Shown here: positions 13,805 through 15,633 of the stretch, piece by piece | How the letters are laid out: each line of letters opens with the position of its first letter | Numbering within the stretch: the first letter of the stretch is position 1 | Assembly (NCBI GenBank): GCA_030146405.1 | Contig: JASLBS010000027.1 | Location: forward strand, 1 to 15,633 | From: Arthrobacter sp. | GTDB taxonomy: Bacteria; Actinomycetota; Actinomycetes; Actinomycetales; Micrococcaceae | Reading direction: 5' to 3' | DNA: 15,633 nucleotides | Program-made: the position numbers and the translations under genes | The notes under the pieces: generated by a model | Database searches by the model: none | The model's input: only the letters and a program-made list of their open reading frames with translations | What the model was told of the DNA's origin: nothing

Positions 13805-14424
13805 GCAGGACCCGGTCGGGCGGGTCGATCCTTCGCGGTGGAGGTCCGCCCGGCGCCTCGGCGCCAGCAGTCCCGCAGATGATCGTCCACGTACCCGGTG
13901 GCCTGGAGCATCGCGTAGGCGGTGGTCGGCCCGACGAAGCGGAAGCCGAAGGACCGGAGCTCGCGTGCCAGCGCCGTGCTCTCCGGAGTGATGGCGGGGA
14001 CGTCGGAGAGGCTGACAGGAACCACCCCGGGCGCCGGTCGGTGGCTCTCCAGCAGGGAGGTCAGTGTGGTGCCCTCGGGCAGGTGGAGCAATGCCCGGGC
14101 ATTCGCGACGGTGGCCTCGATCTTCCGTCGGTTGCGGACGATCCCCGCGTCGGCCATCAGCCGCTCGATGTCGTCGGCGTCGAACGCCGCCACTGCTGCC
14201 GGGTCGAATCCGCGGAAGGCCGACCGGAAGTCCTCCCGCTTGCGGAGGATCGTGATCCAGCTCAGCCCGGACTGGAACGCCTCGAGGCTCAGGCGTTCGA
14301 AGAGTGCGGCATCGCCGTGCACGGGCCTTCCCCACTCGTCGTCGTGGTACCGCTCGTACTCGGTGCTCGAGACCGCCCACCCGCACCTCAGCCGCCCGTC
14401 GGAGCCGGGCGTCGCTCCGCTCAC
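13801..14424 (-). CDS. tagA: DNA-3-methyladenine glycosylase I
   Basis: Base-excision repair enzyme that removes 3-methyladenine from alkylated DNA. The 207-aa protein aligns closely by eye with E. coli Tag, offset by ten residues. The zinc-snap ligands are C14 in RCGW, H27 in YHDDEWG, and H182 and C186 in DDHLRDC. The base-recognition residues E48 and W56 (in LEAFQSGLSW) correspond to E38 and W46. DAGIVRNRRKIEA at 92-104 belongs to the helix-hairpin-helix-like region and FRFVGPTTAY (161-170) to the C-terminal core. The last 20 residues are a polar extension. GTG 14424 overlaps the stop of the upstream DivIVA-like gene as GTGA, and the tagA stop overlaps the mannosyltransferase start in the same way. 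M. tuberculosis Rv1210 sits in an equivalent neighbourhood. Confidence 0.96.
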   Translation of the reverse strand: MSGATPGSDGRLRCGWAVSSTEYERYHDDEWGRPVHGDAALFERLSLEAFQSGLSWITILRKREDFRSAFRGFDPAAVAAFDADDIERLMADAGIVRNRRKIEATVANARALLHLPEGTTLTSLLESHRPAPGVVPVSLSDVPAITPESTALARELRSFGFRFVGPTTAYAMLQATGYVDDHLRDCWRRGAGRTSTAKDRPARPGPA

Positions 14425-14798
14425 CGTCCTGCGTCCCCGCGCTCGGCGAGCTGCGAGCGCAGCGTGCGGATCACGGCGTCGCGTTCCTCGATCGCGGCGG
14501 CCAACCGGTCCAGGACCTCGTCCACCTGGTCCATGCGGTAACCGCGGAGTCCCAGTCCGAAGCGCACGGCGTCGACGTCCCGCGCACCGGGCGCCTCGGG
14601 GAGGAGGACGGGAGGCAGCGCCGCCACAGGCTCCACCAGACCCATCCCGTTCCGCGCCGGCATCGCGTCGGTGCCGTCGCGATCCTCGTGCCCGGCCCGG
14701 GCACCGGCGCGCAGGACCGCCGGGAGCGGGCGCCCCGAGGCGAGGAGCGCGGTACCTCCCAGCAGCAGGATGGCGAGGATCACCAGGAAGATAGTCAC
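14421..14798 (-). CDS. Membrane-anchored DivIVA-like domain protein
   Basis: Short protein of 125 residues with one N-terminal transmembrane helix (about 2-20), a variable linker (about 21-72), the DivIVA-type motif VRFGLGLRGYRMDQVDEVLDRL-like segment at 78-99 and a short coiled-coil end (about 100-120). The core motif is the one actinobacterial DivIVA/Wag31-related proteins use for membrane or polar association and coiled-coil assembly, but this protein is far too short to be Wag31 itself. A role in recruiting envelope-synthesis enzymes is inferred. The GTG at 14798 has no recognisable SD; a slightly different start cannot be excluded, though the hydrophobic helix begins at once. The gene lies 34 nt downstream of the LOG gene and overlaps tagA by 4 nt. 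I recall an Rv1209 counterpart, less certainly than the other matches. Confidence 0.82.
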   Translation of the reverse strand: MTIFLVILAILLLGGTALLASGRPLPAVLRAGARAGHEDRDGTDAMPARNGMGLVEPVAALPPVLLPEAPGARDVDAVRFGLGLRGYRMDQVDEVLDRLAAAIEERDAVIRTLRSQLAERGDAGR

Positions 14799-14832
14799 AC
14801 GGCAATGGTGCCAGAGACGCAGTGGGGGGCGG

Positions 14833-15576
14833 TCAGGGGCGCGCGTGGTGCCCTGCGGACGAGACCACGATCTGCACGGCTTCCTCGACGGTGTCGACGA
14901 GCTGCAGCAGGGCGAGGTCCTGGGAGGAGACCGTGCCCTCGGCCAGCAGCGTCCCCTCGATCCAGGCGATGAGCGGCCGCCAGTACTCGACGCCGATGAG
15001 GACGATCGGGAAGGAGGTCACCTTCCCGGTCTGGACGAGCGTCATGGCCTCGAACAGCTCGTCGAGCGTGCCGAAACCACCGGGCAGCACCACGAACCCG
15101 CTGGCGTACTTCACGAACATGGTCTTGCGGGCGAAGAAGTAGCGGAAGTTGACCCCGACGTCGACGTACTCGTTGAGGCCGGACTCGAAGGGCAGCTCGA
15201 TGCCGAGCCCGACCGACACGCCGCCGGCCTCCGAGGCGCCCTTGTTGGCCGCCTCCATCGCGCCCGGGCCGCCGCCGGTGATCACCGCGAACCCCGCCTC
15301 GACGAGCCGGCGCCCGACCTCCTCGCCGACCGCGTAGTAGGGGTCGTCCACGCGGGTGCGTGCGGAGCCGAAGACGCCGACCGCGGGGCCGAGCTCGGCG
15401 AGCGCACCGAAGCCCTCCACGAACTCGCTATGGATGCGCAGCACCCGCCACGGGTCGGTGTGCACCCAGTCGCTGGGCCCGCGCGAGTCCAGCAGTCGCT
15501 GGTCGGTCGTGGTCACCTCGACCTGGTCGCCGCGCAGCAGCGTCGGGCCGCGTCGTTGCTCGCGCCGGGTGCTCAC
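14833..15576 (-). CDS. LOG family (TIGR00730) nucleoside 5'-monophosphate phosphoribohydrolase
   Basis: Rossmann-fold enzyme of the LOG family, which releases free bases from nucleoside monophosphates, including cytokinin ribotides. The 247-aa protein has GVFGSAR at 67-73, GGGPGAMEAAN at 101-111 (phosphate binding), the catalytic Arg in FFARK (R150) and the signature PGGFGTLDE at 165-173 with catalytic E173. A roughly 60-residue N-terminal extension precedes the core, as in the M. tuberculosis homologue Rv1205, where cytokinin production has been reported. The GTG at 15576 overlaps the preceding dapE stop as GTGA. Older annotations call this family lysine decarboxylase, which is incorrect. 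The physiological substrate here is not known; a general housekeeping role on damaged or unusual nucleotides is possible. Confidence 0.93.
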   Translation of the reverse strand: MSTRREQRRGPTLLRGDQVEVTTTDQRLLDSRGPSDWVHTDPWRVLRIHSEFVEGFGALAELGPAVGVFGSARTRVDDPYYAVGEEVGRRLVEAGFAVITGGGPGAMEAANKGASEAGGVSVGLGIELPFESGLNEYVDVGVNFRYFFARKTMFVKYASGFVVLPGGFGTLDELFEAMTLVQTGKVTSFPIVLIGVEYWRPLIAWIEGTLLAEGTVSSQDLALLQLVDTVEEAVQIVVSSAGHHARP

Positions 15577-15633
15577 GCGCCGTCCTGCAGCCAGGTGCGC
15601 AGCGTCTGCTCGCAGGCGTGCAGCTGGGCGAGC
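15573..15633 (-). CDS. dapE: 3' end of succinyl-diaminopimelate desuccinylase, truncated by window edge
   Basis: Only the last 20 codons are visible. On the minus strand they read AQLHACEQTLRTWLQDGA before a TGA at 15575-15573. The ending (an aromatic-Leu after an amphipathic helix, resembling ALRTWL) and the position directly before LOG fit dapE, as in the dapE/Rv1205 neighbourhood of M. tuberculosis. DapE makes LL-diaminopimelate for lysine and peptidoglycan. The stop overlaps the LOG start by four bases. Identification rests mainly on context, because the catalytic part is outside the window. Confidence 0.55.
   Translation of the reverse strand, partial: LAQLHACEQTLRTWLQDGA

Noticed and set aside
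13805..14386. N-terminal extension of the mannosyltransferase to 596 aa
   Set aside because: The added part is a frame-shifted reading of tagA. The GTGA overlap at 13804 gives a natural start just before the first membrane helix.
1..15633. CRISPR arrays, tRNA/rRNA genes, insertion sequences, prophage or defence islands
   Set aside because: No regularly spaced repeats, cloverleaf-like sequences, transposase or phage motifs were found. The gene order is core actinobacterial, and the lone methyltransferase has no restriction partner here.

Overview
This is a high-GC (roughly 70%) actinobacterial chromosome segment. It uses many GTG starts and many GTGA start/stop overlaps. The protein families and their order fit Micrococcales, most likely an Arthrobacter-like Micrococcaceae; the genus is inferred from gene content and style, not from a marker gene. 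From about 7.2 kb to the right end, the gene set closely parallels the Mycobacterium tuberculosis neighbourhood Rv1202-Rv1232 (dapE, LOG, tagA, DUF3117, O-methyltransferase, sigE, rseA, tatB, mrp, MgtE-like). This makes the window an ancestral actinobacterial core region rather than a mobile island. I see no insertion sequence, phage gene, tRNA, rRNA or CRISPR array.

Layout. Positions 1-2164 (+) hold the 3' part of a DEAD-box RNA helicase with an Arg/Gly-rich tail, then a solitary beta-class DNA methyltransferase 6 nt downstream. A PHP-domain phosphoesterase (-) converges on the methyltransferase and is divergent from a metal-dependent Xaa-Pro aminopeptidase (pepP, +). A perfect 20-bp hairpin separates pepP from a convergent YflT-type general stress membrane protein (-). 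Divergent from that gene is a + strand cluster: an MgtE-like sensor protein without the channel domain, a DUF1003 membrane protein and the Mrp/ApbC P-loop ATPase. The three genes overlap one another by a few nucleotides.

A minus-strand envelope-stress cluster follows (sigE, its zinc-finger membrane anti-sigma factor, then tatB), converging on mrp. An O-methyltransferase is divergent from sigE. Next is a 55-aa DUF3117 gene (-) with a convincing promoter and a structured leader. The right end is a compact minus-strand operon reading dapE (only its last codons are in the window), LOG-family nucleotide phosphoribohydrolase, DivIVA-like membrane protein, tagA and a PIG-V-type polytopic mannosyltransferase. 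Three of its four junctions are GTGA overlaps.

The most interesting items are the structured leader of DUF3117, the MgtE sensor plus DUF1003 pair, the sigE cluster lacking htrA but carrying an enlarged anti-sigma factor, an Mrp lacking the C-terminal CxxC, and several starts that look leaderless. None is a proven new system.
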